A stretch of 64,000 bases of DNA from Halorubrum salipaludis. GTDB lineage: Archaea > Halobacteriota > Halobacteria > Halobacteriales > Haloferacaceae. Position 1 is the stretch's first letter. Each line of letters begins with the position of its first letter. Made by a program: the position numbers and the translations under genes. The stretch covers positions 62,001 through 126,000 of the forward strand of contig NZ_NSKC01000005.1 of the NCBI RefSeq assembly GCF_002286985.1, given 5' to 3'. The notes under the pieces are model-generated. The model searched no databases. It was not told where the DNA came from and saw only the letters and a program-made list of their open reading frames with translations. This document shows positions 1 to 7,258 of this stretch, piece after piece.

Positions 1-674
1 TCGACGAGCTCGAAGCGGCCGGGATCGCCGACGAGACCGCGATCGTCGTCGCCGGCGACCACGGCGAGGAGTTCCAGGAGCACGGCCACCTCGCGCACTA
101 CCCGAAGCTGTACGACGAGCTGATTCAGGTGCCCCTCATCGTGAACGTCCCCGGTGAGGACGGCGGCCGGCGCGTCTCCGAGCACGTCGGGCTCGACGCG
201 ATCCCGCCGACGGTCGCCGACCTGCTCGGCGTCGAGGCGCCCCCGGAGTGGCGCGGCGAGTCGCTCGCGCCGGCGGTCACCGGCGACGAGTCGCCCGATC
301 AGGACCCGGTCGTCTCCGTCACCGTCCGCGGTGAAGAGGTGACCGAACAGCCGATTCCGCGGTCGCTGTCCGACGGCGACCTGCTCGTGAGCGTCCGCGA
401 CCACGAGTGGACGTACATCGAGAACGCGGACACGGGGGAGACGGAGCTGTACCACCGGCCCTCGGACCCGACCCAGCAGGAGGATCTGTCGGCGGACCCG
501 TCCGACGAGGCGCTCGCGGTCGTCGAGCGGTTCGCGCCCATCGCCGCCGAGCACGTCGCGGAGCTCCGCGACGTACAGGCGGACGCGGAGGAGGGCGGCG
601 AGAACGGGAGCGACGAGGACGAGGCGGTCGACGAGGACCTCGAAGCCCGCCTCGAAGCGCTCGGTTACCGGTGA
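1..674 (+). CDS. Sulfatase / alkaline phosphatase superfamily protein, C-terminal part
   Basis: The 5' end lies outside the window; the frame is open from base 3. The first residues contain GDHGEEF (bases 54-74), the metal-binding Asp-His motif of the sulfatase/phosphomutase superfamily, followed by the usual substrate-domain pattern (LYDELIQVPLIV). The active-site formylglycine Cys/Ser would lie upstream and cannot be checked. The C-terminus is a run of acidic residues ending in LEARLEALGY, an ending I associate with haloarchaeal sulfatases. Its TGA overlaps the ATG of the GtrA gene by one base, so the two are probably co-transcribed, which suggests a role in cell-surface glycan modification. 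The substrate is unknown. Confidence 0.85.
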   Translation, partial: DELEAAGIADETAIVVAGDHGEEFQEHGHLAHYPKLYDELIQVPLIVNVPGEDGGRRVSEHVGLDAIPPTVADLLGVEAPPEWRGESLAPAVTGDESPDQDPVVSVTVRGEEVTEQPIPRSLSDGDLLVSVRDHEWTYIENADTGETELYHRPSDPTQQEDLSADPSDEALAVVERFAPIAAEHVAELRDVQADAEEGGENGSDEDEAVDEDLEARLEALGYR

Positions 675-1096
675 TGCTCCGCGCCGTTCTCAGGGACCTC
701 GCGTCCGGGCCGATCGCGGTCCAGATGCGCCGGTTCGTCGTCGTCGGGGCCACCACCGCCGCGATCCAGATGGGCCTGCTGTGGCTGTTCGTCGACACGG
801 CCGGGCTGAACTACCTGATCGGCGCCACCATCGCGATCGAGATCACAATCGTCCTCTCGTACGTGCTCAACAACGCGTGGACCTTCCGCGCGAGACAGAA
901 CACAGGGACTTCAGCGTATCTCAGAGGGCTGCTCAAGACGAACCTCGTCCGCGGCACCGCCATCCCGATCCAGCTCGGGGTGCTGGCCGCGCTCGTCGAG
1001 TGGGCGGGGGTCATGTACCTCGTCGCCAACGCGGTCGCCATCTTCCTCAGCGGGCTCTACCGGTTCGTGCTCGACCACCAGTGGACGTGGGGGTGA
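674..1096 (+). CDS. GtrA-family membrane protein
   Basis: 140 residues with four hydrophobic segments (about residues 20-40, 47-67, 87-107 and 113-133). It has the two family landmarks: YVLNNAWTF after the second segment and YRFVLDHQWTW at the C-terminus. GtrA proteins are small four-helix membrane proteins linked to movement of lipid-linked sugars for surface polysaccharide synthesis. The ATG at 674 is chosen because it overlaps the stop of the preceding sulfatase (TGATG) and the family N-terminus begins just there. The neighbour supports a cell-envelope glycan role. Confidence 0.88.
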   Translation: MLRAVLRDLASGPIAVQMRRFVVVGATTAAIQMGLLWLFVDTAGLNYLIGATIAIEITIVLSYVLNNAWTFRARQNTGTSAYLRGLLKTNLVRGTAIPIQLGVLAALVEWAGVMYLVANAVAIFLSGLYRFVLDHQWTWG

Positions 1097-1144
1097 CCGG
1101 TCGGGGCCGCCGGCCGCCGCGGCCCGCGGCGCTTCGACGACCGT

Positions 1145-1846
1145 TCAGAACGGAAGCCGCGGCTCCACGCGGGCGACGAGGTCCCTGACCGCCTCCCGTT
1201 TGTAGTAGCCGACCGCGGACGCGACGACGACGACGAGGATGAGCGCGACCCCCGAGAGAACCCGCCCGCTCGCCAGCTCGCCGCCGGCGTAGACGGTGAA
1301 CACGTACGCGGGCAGCCGACCGACGGCGATCACCGCGATGAAGGTCGGGAGCGACCACTTCGTGAGCCCGCTTAGAAAGCACACCGCGTCGTCGGGCAGC
1401 CCGGGGATGATCACGAACGCGAACAGCCCGGGGACCCCGACCGTCTCGACGAAGCCGTCGAACCGCGTTATCACGTCCTCGTGGAGCACGTCCTCGACGA
1501 ACGAGCGACCGTACCGCTTCGCGAGCGAGAAGGCGACCGCGCTGCCGATGAGCACGCCCGTGAGGCTGTAGACGGTGCCCGCGACCGGCCCGAAGAGGTA
1601 GCCCGCGACGAGCGCGACGACCTGCCCGGGGATCGGTGCGACGACGACTTGGAGGGCCTGCACGGCGACGAACACAAGCGGGGCGAGGACGCCGAACTGC
1701 CGGAGCCACGCGCGCAGCGCCTCGGCGTCCGTGATGAAGCCCGCGTACTCACGAACGAAGAGGTAGAGGCCGACGAACGCGGCCGCAACGACGACGATCG
1801 CGAGAATTCCCCGCCGCCGGTCCGACGCCGAAGCGAAGAGTTGCAT
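1145..1846 (-). CDS. TVP38/TMEM64 (SNARE-associated/DedA-like) membrane protein
   Basis: 233 residues from the ATG at 1846. The protein has an N-terminal membrane anchor and then the VTT-domain signature, including GPVAGTVYSLTGVLIGSAVA and the re-entrant-loop region FVIIPGLPDDAVCFLSGLTK. Family members are polytopic inner-membrane proteins, some of them lipid scramblases; the substrate here is unknown. The same frame stays open upstream to 2080, but those extra residues look like the tail of a broken nuclease gene, so I start at MQLFASASDRRRG. Confidence 0.85.
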   Translation of the reverse strand: MQLFASASDRRRGILAIVVVAAAFVGLYLFVREYAGFITDAEALRAWLRQFGVLAPLVFVAVQALQVVVAPIPGQVVALVAGYLFGPVAGTVYSLTGVLIGSAVAFSLAKRYGRSFVEDVLHEDVITRFDGFVETVGVPGLFAFVIIPGLPDDAVCFLSGLTKWSLPTFIAVIAVGRLPAYVFTVYAGGELASGRVLSGVALILVVVVASAVGYYKREAVRDLVARVEPRLPF

Positions 1847-2785
1847 CCGTGTCACACGCGGCCAGCGTCGGACTTGAAAGTTGGCAACGTCGCAGTTCGG
1901 GTGGCGGTGGGTGAGGCGATCGACGAGCGAGTTCGTCTTCGTCGCTGTCTCCCGGAAGTTCGCGAAGCCGCCCGCCTCGTCGATGGCGACCGTAACGAAG
2001 TGCTCGATCAGGTCCGCCCCAGTCTCTGTGGGCTCCGGGATCCGGAACACCGGCAAGTAGTCGTCTCTGTGTACCCCCACTGGTCCGTTTCGTAGGCGTC
2101 CCCGTTAGTGAGCAGCTCGATGAAATCGATGCTATCTCCCTGATTGGATCTTCCACGTAATCGCCGCCCCTTGCGCCTGCACGGGATGCTGCAGGCCGTC
2201 GAACTCCGCAACCCCACACACGTCGACGTCGATATCAAACCAGTACTCGATATCGCGAGCCGTCTTGTCGGCGAGCCGCTCTGCCGTATACTGTCCAGGG
2301 AGACAATCGACCGTTTCCGGATCGTCGTCCGACCGCTCGTAGAACAGCCCGAGTAATCCCCCGTCGCGATCGAACTCCGACTCGCTCAGCTTCTGTGCGT
2401 CACTCAGCAGGGTGTGCTCGTGAAACGGGCTGAAAACGCGTTTCGGCATCGAGTCTTCCGGATCGCCGTTTGCGCGCCAGTATCGGAGCAGCTTGCACTC
2501 GACCGGAGTTCCGTCCGGGAGGACGAGATCGCAGCTCTCGGAGCCATCGGGATAGGGGACCTCCAGCTGCGTCTCTCGATACGTCGAACTGTGTCGTTGT
2601 AGCTCCTCGACGAGTAGTTCCACCTGCCGCGGCTCGTCTTCGGAGCCGATCCCGGCTCCGTACTGCCCCTCGGTGTCTCGGTCGACAGTCGGGATGACGG
2701 TCGCGATATCGTCCGCCAACCGTGCCAGCGCGTTCTCGCTACTCATGTGATCGAGTGGTTCACCGGGCTGTAGAACAGTTGCCAT
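1847..2785 (-). pseudogene. Broken PD-(D/EXK) nuclease-like gene
   Basis: The intact first part (2132-2785, 217 residues; an alternative ATG lies at 2746) has CDLVLPDGTPVECKLL, a D-x11-E-x-K arrangement typical of restriction-endonuclease-fold nucleases. The frame then stops with TAG at 2132. Protein-like sequence continues in a second frame (SIDFIELLTNGDAYETDQW, about 2075-2140) and returns to the first frame (DDYLPVFRIPEPTETGADLI, from about 2075 down to 1860). One inserted A near 2135 and one lost G in the G-run near 2078 would explain both shifts. No stop separates it from the TVP38 gene in this frame, so the true 3' end is unclear. It could be a truncated but active 217-residue protein; decay seems likelier. 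Confidence 0.6.
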
Positions 2786-2899
2786 TGTCCGGTCGACAGT
2801 TCAAAACGGGAGCGAGCGCACACCGCACAGGTCGTTTACAAGCTGGACCGGCTGTATCCGGCCGACATCCGGGGTCGGCGCGCTTTTTCACGGCGACGT

Positions 2900-2996
2900 T
2901 CAGCTCCACTCGTTCAGGTTCACGACCGGCGGCAGATCGGTCGGTGTCGTCGGTGACGATCGCGATGAAGACGTTCGAGTCGACAAAAAACGTCAT
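2900..2996 (-). pseudogene. Deletion remnant of a VapC-like PIN toxin
   Basis: The ATG at 2996 overlaps the antitoxin stop (ATGA). The first 14 codons give MTFFVDSNVFIAIV, with the first catalytic Asp of PIN domains. They run directly into TDDTD, which resembles the last acidic motif of PIN domains, and after a one-base shift into DLPPVVNLNEWS and a stop at 2900-2902. The middle of the usual roughly 130-residue domain is missing. I infer an internal deletion plus a frameshift, so the toxin should be inactive. Confidence 0.5.
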
Positions 2997-3139
2997 ACGT
3001 CTTCGCGCGATTCGCGAACGGCATCGACGGGGTCGATCTCCGGCGAATCCTCGACGGCGAGTTCAGCGAGCGCTTCACCGAACTTCAGATCTTCAGAGGG
3101 CCGATTGTCGTCGTCGGGACGCCATTCCGAACGTGACAT
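2993..3139 (-). CDS. Small antitoxin-like protein (VapB position)
   Basis: 48 residues starting MSRSEWRPDDDNRPSEDLKF, acidic and apparently without a complete DNA-binding fold. It directly precedes and overlaps by four bases (ATGA) the start of a PIN-domain remnant, the classic antitoxin-toxin order. The ATG at 3139 is chosen because a TATA-like box (3163-3170 on the opposite strand) lies 23 bases upstream, which fits a leaderless transcript. The partner toxin is broken, so this is probably an orphan. I assign the role from position, not from a recognised fold. Confidence 0.55.
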   Translation of the reverse strand: MSRSEWRPDDDNRPSEDLKFGEALAELAVEDSPEIDPVDAVRESREDV

Positions 3140-3162
3140 ATCCTCTGATAGATGTGGCGACA

Positions 3163-3170
3163 TTATAAAT
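3163..3170 (-). promoter_or_regulatory. TATA-like box of the antitoxin gene
   Basis: Read on the minus strand as ATTTATAA, 23 bases before the antitoxin ATG. This spacing is repeated before several genes in the window and fits archaeal leaderless transcription. Confidence 0.5.
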
Positions 3171-3190
3171 TTCCGCCGAGTACCAGAGTC

Positions 3191-3212
3191 GGTTACGGCC
3201 ACCCGAAGGCCG
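3191..3212 (-). repeat. 22-bp partial copy of the tRNA-Pro anticodon region
   Basis: Identical over 22 bases to 3266-3287, which covers the anticodon arm of the tRNA-Pro gene 54 bases away. The rest of the tRNA is not duplicated. Many haloarchaeal integrases use tRNA segments as attachment sites, and the adjoining region holds broken nuclease and toxin genes, so this may be a relic attachment site. That interpretation is inference. Confidence 0.6.
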
Positions 3213-3241
3213 TCGCTCGTCGATCAAAAGTGCGGGAGAAG

Positions 3242-3314
3242 TGGGCCGGCACGAATTTGAATCGTGGTTACGGCCACCCGAAGGCCGAAGGATACCAAGC
3301 TACCCCACCGGCCC
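3242..3314 (-). tRNA. tRNA-Pro(CGG)
   Basis: On the minus strand the 73 bases fold as a complete cloverleaf. The acceptor GGGCCGG pairs with CCGGCCC and is followed by an A discriminator. The D-arm contains GGTAGCTTGGTA. The anticodon stem CGGCC/GGCCG closes the loop TTCGGGT (anticodon CGG, proline). The T-stem CACGA/TCGTG closes TTCAAAT. No intron is seen and CCA is not encoded. Confidence 0.93.
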
Positions 3315-3407
3315 GCACTCGACAGAAGGCCGTTCGTTCTTTTAACCTTTCCGAAAGCCGGGGCGATCGGGGAACGCTCCCGGCCGGAGCCGCCCGCCCC
3401 GCCCGCA

Positions 3408-3923
3408 TCACGCCTCGAAGTATCGGTCCCGATGCGCCCGGCAGCCGGGGTTGAACGCGGCGTCACACCGGGGGCAGGCGTCGTCGTCGGGCGAAGCCCG
3501 ACTGCCAGAGGCGCTCCGCGGCTCGCTGTCGTCGGACTGCGTCCGACTGCTAGAGGGACTCCGTCCCTCGCTGTCGCCGGACACAGTCCGGCTGCCAGAG
3601 GCGCGTTGCGCCTCACTGTCCCGGTCGAGATACTCACGGGCGGTGAGCGTCGCGCCGCAGGCCCCGCACAGCACCGCGGGCTCGTCGAACCGGTCGCGGG
3701 GCCACGGCTCGGCCTCGTGATCGGTCGCGGCGTCGTGGCAGGCGTCGCAGGGGTAGTACGTCTCACAGCAGCCGAACCGGAGCGCGACCACGTCGACGGC
3801 GCTGTCCCAGTGGGCGCAGCGCGTCTCGGGGTCGACGGCGACGCCCCGGAGCGGGACCGCGAACCGGTCGTCGGTCGCGGGCGCGGTCGTCGTGCGCCGG
3901 TCGTCAGTAGGAGGCGTACCCAT
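3408..3923 (-). CDS. CHY-type zinc-finger protein with a 45-residue repeat insert
   Basis: 171 residues from the ATG at 3923. It contains the CHY zinc-finger ligand series: CAHW, then [25 protein letters not shown] and a final C-x-x-H pair. Such proteins bind zinc; their cellular role is poorly known. Between the LCGACG and CPRC pairs lies a Ser/Arg/Asp-rich insert made of three 15-residue repeats ([15 protein letters not shown] and variants), encoded by a 45-bp DNA repeat described separately. The start lies 20 bases inside trmY, so the two genes are probably translated from one message. Confidence 0.75.
   Translation of the reverse strand: MGTPPTDDRRTTTAPATDDRFAVPLRGVAVDPETRCAHWDSAVDVVALRFGCCETYYPCDACHDAATDHEAEPWPRDRFDEPAVLCGACGATLTAREYLDRDSEAQRASGSRTVSGDSEGRSPSSSRTQSDDSEPRSASGSRASPDDDACPRCDAAFNPGCRAHRDRYFEA
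3486..3614. repeat. Tandem 45-bp repeat made of six 7-3-7 hairpins
   Basis: Stem-loops with 7-bp arms and 3-base loops start at 3486, 3508, 3531, 3553, 3576 and 3598. Alternate hairpins are spaced exactly 45 bp, giving three 45-bp units. Five of the six are perfect; the one at 3508 has one mismatch. The arms differ between units, yet pairing is kept by matched changes (GTCGGGC/GCCCGAC, GTCGGAC/GTCCGAC, GCCGGAC/GTCCGGC). The array stays in frame inside the CHY protein gene. Confidence 0.9.
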
Positions 3924-4542
3924 CGGTGTCGAGCCAGTTGTGGACGACGGAGACGGTGTGGTCGGCGTGGAGCCGCTTCGGCCCGACGCGCACGCGGCGG
4001 TCCGCGCGGTCCGCGAGCAGGTCGCGCTCGGCGGCGGCGAAGTCGTTGTGGTCGGAGAGCACGAACACGGGGTCGGTCGGCGGCGCGGCCTCGACGAGGG
4101 GGTCGCCCTCCTCGTGGAGCTGGACGAGGGTCGGGTCGTCGCCGGCAGATCCGCCGGACCCGCCCGAAGCGCCGGACCCGTCGAGCAGCCGGTCGAGCGT
4201 CGCGTCGAGCCCCATCCGGCGGAGCTCGACACCGGGCGACACGTCGGCGGGCATGTGCCCGATGGCGTCGTCTTGCGCGTCGAGCGCGTCGCGGATCCGG
4301 GCGGCGACGTTGCGCTCGTCGGGGTGGAGGTGCCGGAGGCTGTCCGCGTCGAAGGTGACCGTGAACTCGTCGGCAGCGACGAGGTGGACCCGGACCGCCT
4401 CGCGGATCCCGTGCGAGAGGAAGACGCCGGCGCTCACACACCGACAGAGGAGGTCGAGCCGGCCCGCCCCGGGGATGTCCGACAGCGAGATCGCGTCCGG
4501 ATCGGTGGGCACGTCGTGGCCGATGACGACGAACTGGCGCAT
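3904..4542 (-). CDS. trmY: tRNA (pseudouridine(54)-N(1))-methyltransferase
   Basis: 212 residues starting [20 protein letters not shown], the recognisable N-terminus of archaeal TrmY (a SPOUT methyltransferase). The enzyme converts pseudouridine 54 in the tRNA T-loop to N1-methylpseudouridine. Matching landmarks include [29 protein letters not shown] and the C-terminal [15 protein letters not shown] short Gly/Ser/Ala-rich insert ([15 protein letters not shown]) may lengthen a loop. The gene leads an apparent operon with the CHY zinc-finger gene and is divergent from a small zinc-finger gene at 4594. A tRNA gene lies nearby. Confidence 0.9.
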   Translation of the reverse strand: MRQFVVIGHDVPTDPDAISLSDIPGAGRLDLLCRCVSAGVFLSHGIREAVRVHLVAADEFTVTFDADSLRHLHPDERNVAARIRDALDAQDDAIGHMPADVSPGVELRRMGLDATLDRLLDGSGASGGSGGSAGDDPTLVQLHEEGDPLVEAAPPTDPVFVLSDHNDFAAAERDLLADRADRRVRVGPKRLHADHTVSVVHNWLDTDGYASY

Positions 4543-4593
4543 ACGCGGGGGTCGACCCCGAGGCTCATAAGCGACCCGACCGGAGGGGACCCC

Positions 4594-4737
4594 ATGAGCG
4601 TCACCGGGATCTGCCAGGTGTGCGAGGCGGCGCCGGCGCGGCACGCGTGCCCGCGGTGCGGCCGCGCGGTCTGCGAGGACCACTGGAACGACGCCGCCGG
4701 GGCCTGTACGGCGTGCACCCAGGGACGCCAGCAGTGA
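4594..4737 (+). CDS. Small HIT-type zinc-finger protein
   Basis: 47 residues, too small to judge by length alone. It has an ordered ligand series CQVC, HACPRC, CEDHW and CTAC, which matches the cross-brace HIT zinc finger seen in small haloarchaeal proteins. It starts at the ATG at 4594 and is divergent from trmY with a 51-base gap holding a TATA-like TCATAAGC. The function is unknown; protein or RNA binding is plausible. Confidence 0.7.
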   Translation: MSVTGICQVCEAAPARHACPRCGRAVCEDHWNDAAGACTACTQGRQQ

Positions 4738-4776
4738 GACGGCCCCGCGCCCGCGGTTCGACCAGCCGTCGACGCC

Positions 4777-5619
4777 CTACCGATGCCGGTTCAGCCGCTT
4801 TTTGAGGCGCTTGGCGGCGTCGCCCGCGGCGCCGAAGTAGGTCGCCTCGTCGCCTGGTCGGCTCGACTCCTCGCCGGCGAAGATGATCCCGCGCGAGGAG
4901 TTGACGAGCCCTACGTCGACGGCGGCGTCCGGGCGCTCCGCGAGCCCGTGCTCGACCGCGGCCTCCGCGTCGCCGCCCTGCGCGCCGACGCCGGGGACGA
5001 GGAAGGGGATCTCGGGGACGATCTCGCGGACCTCGGCCAGCTCCTCGGGCGCGGTCGCGCCCACGACGAGCCCGACGTTGTCGTTCCCGTTCCACACGTC
5101 CGCGAGCGCCGCGACCCGCTCGTAGAGCGGCTCGCCGGAGGCGAGTTCGAGGTCCTGCAGGTCGCTCCCGCCCGGGTTGGAGGTGCGACAGAGGACGAAC
5201 ACGCCACTCTCTTCGCGGTCGAGGAACGGCTGGAGGGAGTCGCGGCCGAGGTACGGGTTCACCGTGATCGCGTCGGCGCCGAGCCCGCCGTCGTCGAGCG
5301 CCCCGGCGTAGCGTCGGGTCGTGTTGCCGATGTCGGCGCGCTTGGCGTCCAAGAGGACCGGAACGCCCTTGCCGTGGGCGTATGCGATCGTCTCCTCGAG
5401 CGCGCGCCAGCCGTCGGCGTCCTCGTAGAACGCCGCGTTCGGCTTGTAGCAGGCGGCGTGCTCGTGGGTCGCGTCGATGATCCGGCGGTTGAACGCCCAC
5501 CGCGGAAGGTCGGCGTCGGCGACGAACTCGGGGAGCCGGCTCGGATCCGGGTCGAGCCCGACCGAGACGAGGCTGTCGGTCGACTCGATCCGGGCCGCGA
5601 GCGTCTCGAAGAAGCTCAT
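4777..5619 (-). CDS. pyrF: Orotidine 5'-phosphate decarboxylase
   Basis: 280 residues from MSFFETLAARIEST. This TIM-barrel enzyme makes UMP from OMP in the last step of de novo pyrimidine synthesis. The N-terminus VSVGLDPDPSRLP and the catalytic Lys-Asp region LLDAKRADIGNTTRRYA (D-x-K-x-x-D) are clear. The later motifs TVNPYLGRDSLQPFL and FLVPGVGAQGGD match the longer subfamily of about 270-280 residues rather than the short archaeal form. The start is the first ATG that gives the family N-terminus; the open frame upstream reads as linker. Confidence 0.93.
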   Translation of the reverse strand: MSFFETLAARIESTDSLVSVGLDPDPSRLPEFVADADLPRWAFNRRIIDATHEHAACYKPNAAFYEDADGWRALEETIAYAHGKGVPVLLDAKRADIGNTTRRYAGALDDGGLGADAITVNPYLGRDSLQPFLDREESGVFVLCRTSNPGGSDLQDLELASGEPLYERVAALADVWNGNDNVGLVVGATAPEELAEVREIVPEIPFLVPGVGAQGGDAEAAVEHGLAERPDAAVDVGLVNSSRGIIFAGEESSRPGDEATYFGAAGDAAKRLKKRLNRHR

Positions 5620-5669
5620 GTGAGGGGGTGCGTCCGGGGGCGCGCTAAACGTTGCTGTTTCGCCCCACC

Positions 5670-6425
5670 TCACCGCCCTCGCTCGTCCGCGCGTCCGCGG
5701 CCGGCGTACGTCGCGATCGTCCCGAACAGGTACCGCTCCTCCGTCAGCGTCGCCGCGTTCTCCGCGAGCGCCCGCCGCGCGGCCGCCGTCCGCCGGTCGA
5801 GTCGGTCGAGGGGATCGCCCGCGTCCGCGTCGAACAGCCGTCCGTTCAGGCGGACGAACGCCGAGAGGGCGGCGTTCGCGGGGCGGCTCCCCCGCGGCGC
5901 GAAGGCGGCGACGACGACGCTGTCGGCCAGGTCACACCAGCCGCTCACGACCGCGTGCGGGTCCGAGAACAGCGACGTGACGAACGTCGCGAGGACGGCG
6001 TCGACCGCTCCCCCGTGGATCGGCGGGTCGGTGGCGTCGCCCCGCACGAACGCGACGTTCTCCCACCCCCGCCGGTCGGCCAGTCGCCGCGCCCGGTCGA
6101 CCATCGCGCCGGTGACGTCGACGCCGACGACGCGTCCGGTCGGGCCCACGGCCTCGCGCAGCGCCGGGACGTTGACCCCTGGCCCGCAGCCGAACTCGAC
6201 GACGGTGTCGCCCGGAGCGAGGTCGAGCGCCCGCACGCAGCCCGCCCGAACCCCGCCGACCGAGGCGGTCGCCCGCGCGAACCAGTCGTAGACCCGCGCC
6301 CACGCGGCGTAGCCGCGCTGGATCCGGCGTATCGGGTGCGCGTCCTCGTCCTCGGCGGTCGACGACGGCGTGCGGCCCCCCGATCCCCCCGGCGTCGACC
6401 GCGGCCGGCTCCGGTCCCGAGTCAC
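5670..6425 (-). CDS. Class I SAM-dependent methyltransferase
   Basis: 251 residues from a GTG at 6425 that overlaps the upstream stop by four bases (GTGA). Motif I is VVEFGCGPGVNVPALREA, followed by GRVVGVDVTGAMVDRARRLA (the acidic residue binding the ribose), FVRGDA, and a loop before the hydrophobic strand AVLATFVTSLF. The arrangement resembles UbiE/COQ5-type small-molecule methyltransferases. The substrate is not readable from sequence. The first 25 residues are Ser/Gly/Arg-rich and perhaps disordered. Confidence 0.8.
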   Translation of the reverse strand: MTRDRSRPRSTPGGSGGRTPSSTAEDEDAHPIRRIQRGYAAWARVYDWFARATASVGGVRAGCVRALDLAPGDTVVEFGCGPGVNVPALREAVGPTGRVVGVDVTGAMVDRARRLADRRGWENVAFVRGDATDPPIHGGAVDAVLATFVTSLFSDPHAVVSGWCDLADSVVVAAFAPRGSRPANAALSAFVRLNGRLFDADAGDPLDRLDRRTAAARRALAENAATLTEERYLFGTIATYAGRGRADERGR

Positions 6426-7186
6426 GAGAGCGCCCCGAGCTCCGCGGGGGCGGTCTTCGGCCACCACAGCTCCGGGCCGTCGCGCGCGACCGTCGAGTAG
6501 CACCGCTCGCCGCTGTCGCAGTCCCGCGGGCGCTGGTAGTCGATCCCCCGTTCCGCGAGGTACGTCACGTACCCGTCGTCGACGCGGTCGAGCTTCTCGT
6601 GGCAGACCCACTTCTCGCCGTAGATCCGCGCCCCCACGTTTCGGTACGGACAGGTGAACGTCGTTCGCTCCGCGCCGGCCTCGCTGTCCGTGTCGTCGAT
6701 GTCGACGCCGACCGACCGGTACGCCAGCCGGAGCCGTCGGACGATTCGCTCGGGAGAGGACGCGCCGAGGAAGAGCCCGTGCGCGAGGACGTAGCCGAAG
6801 CCGTGGAGCAGGCGCTCGACGCGGGTCAGGTCCTCGGGGTCGTCGGCGAGCATCGACCGGAGCGTCGCGTACCAGCCGGCGATCTCGGTCACGTCGTTGG
6901 CCGCCTCGTCGGCCCTCGCGAGCGCCCGTCGCTTCTCCGGGAGCGGCGCCGCGCCGTCTGAGAGCCGGAACGACGGCACCGCCTCGACGTGTTCGAGCAC
7001 GTCCTCGCGGAGGATCTCGCGGTCGCCGTACGCTTCTGTCAGCTCCGCGAGCTCCGGGTACCACTCGCGCGTCAGCCTGCCGTACGTCCCGTCGAGGAGG
7101 TCGTCGACGCGGTCGGCGTCGTCGTCAAGCGTCGCAGGGAACGCGTCGACGACCCGCCGGAGTTCGGCGGGGTCCGGTCCTGCCAT
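6422..7186 (-). CDS. Hypothetical four-cysteine protein
   Basis: 254 residues, which I do not recognise. The first 165 residues look helical and acidic. The C-terminal third holds four cysteines (about residues 179, 195, 223 and 229) in CPYR, WVCHEK and DCDSGERCYST, a spacing that could hold a metal or iron-sulfur cluster. It overlaps the methyltransferase gene downstream by four bases, so the two are translationally coupled and may act together. Confidence 0.7.
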   Translation of the reverse strand: MAGPDPAELRRVVDAFPATLDDDADRVDDLLDGTYGRLTREWYPELAELTEAYGDREILREDVLEHVEAVPSFRLSDGAAPLPEKRRALARADEAANDVTEIAGWYATLRSMLADDPEDLTRVERLLHGFGYVLAHGLFLGASSPERIVRRLRLAYRSVGVDIDDTDSEAGAERTTFTCPYRNVGARIYGEKWVCHEKLDRVDDGYVTYLAERGIDYQRPRDCDSGERCYSTVARDGPELWWPKTAPAELGALS

Positions 7187-7258
7187 GGGTCGACGTGGCA
7201 GGCCACGGGCTTGAATCCGGAGGTCCCCCGGCGACTTCCGCCTTCACGACGACCAGCG

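Noticed and set aside
407-798. Long overlapping open frames on both strands in the first kilobase and throughout the GC-rich parts
   Set aside because: They are Arg/Pro/Ala-rich shadows of real genes, as expected with high GC and few stop codons.
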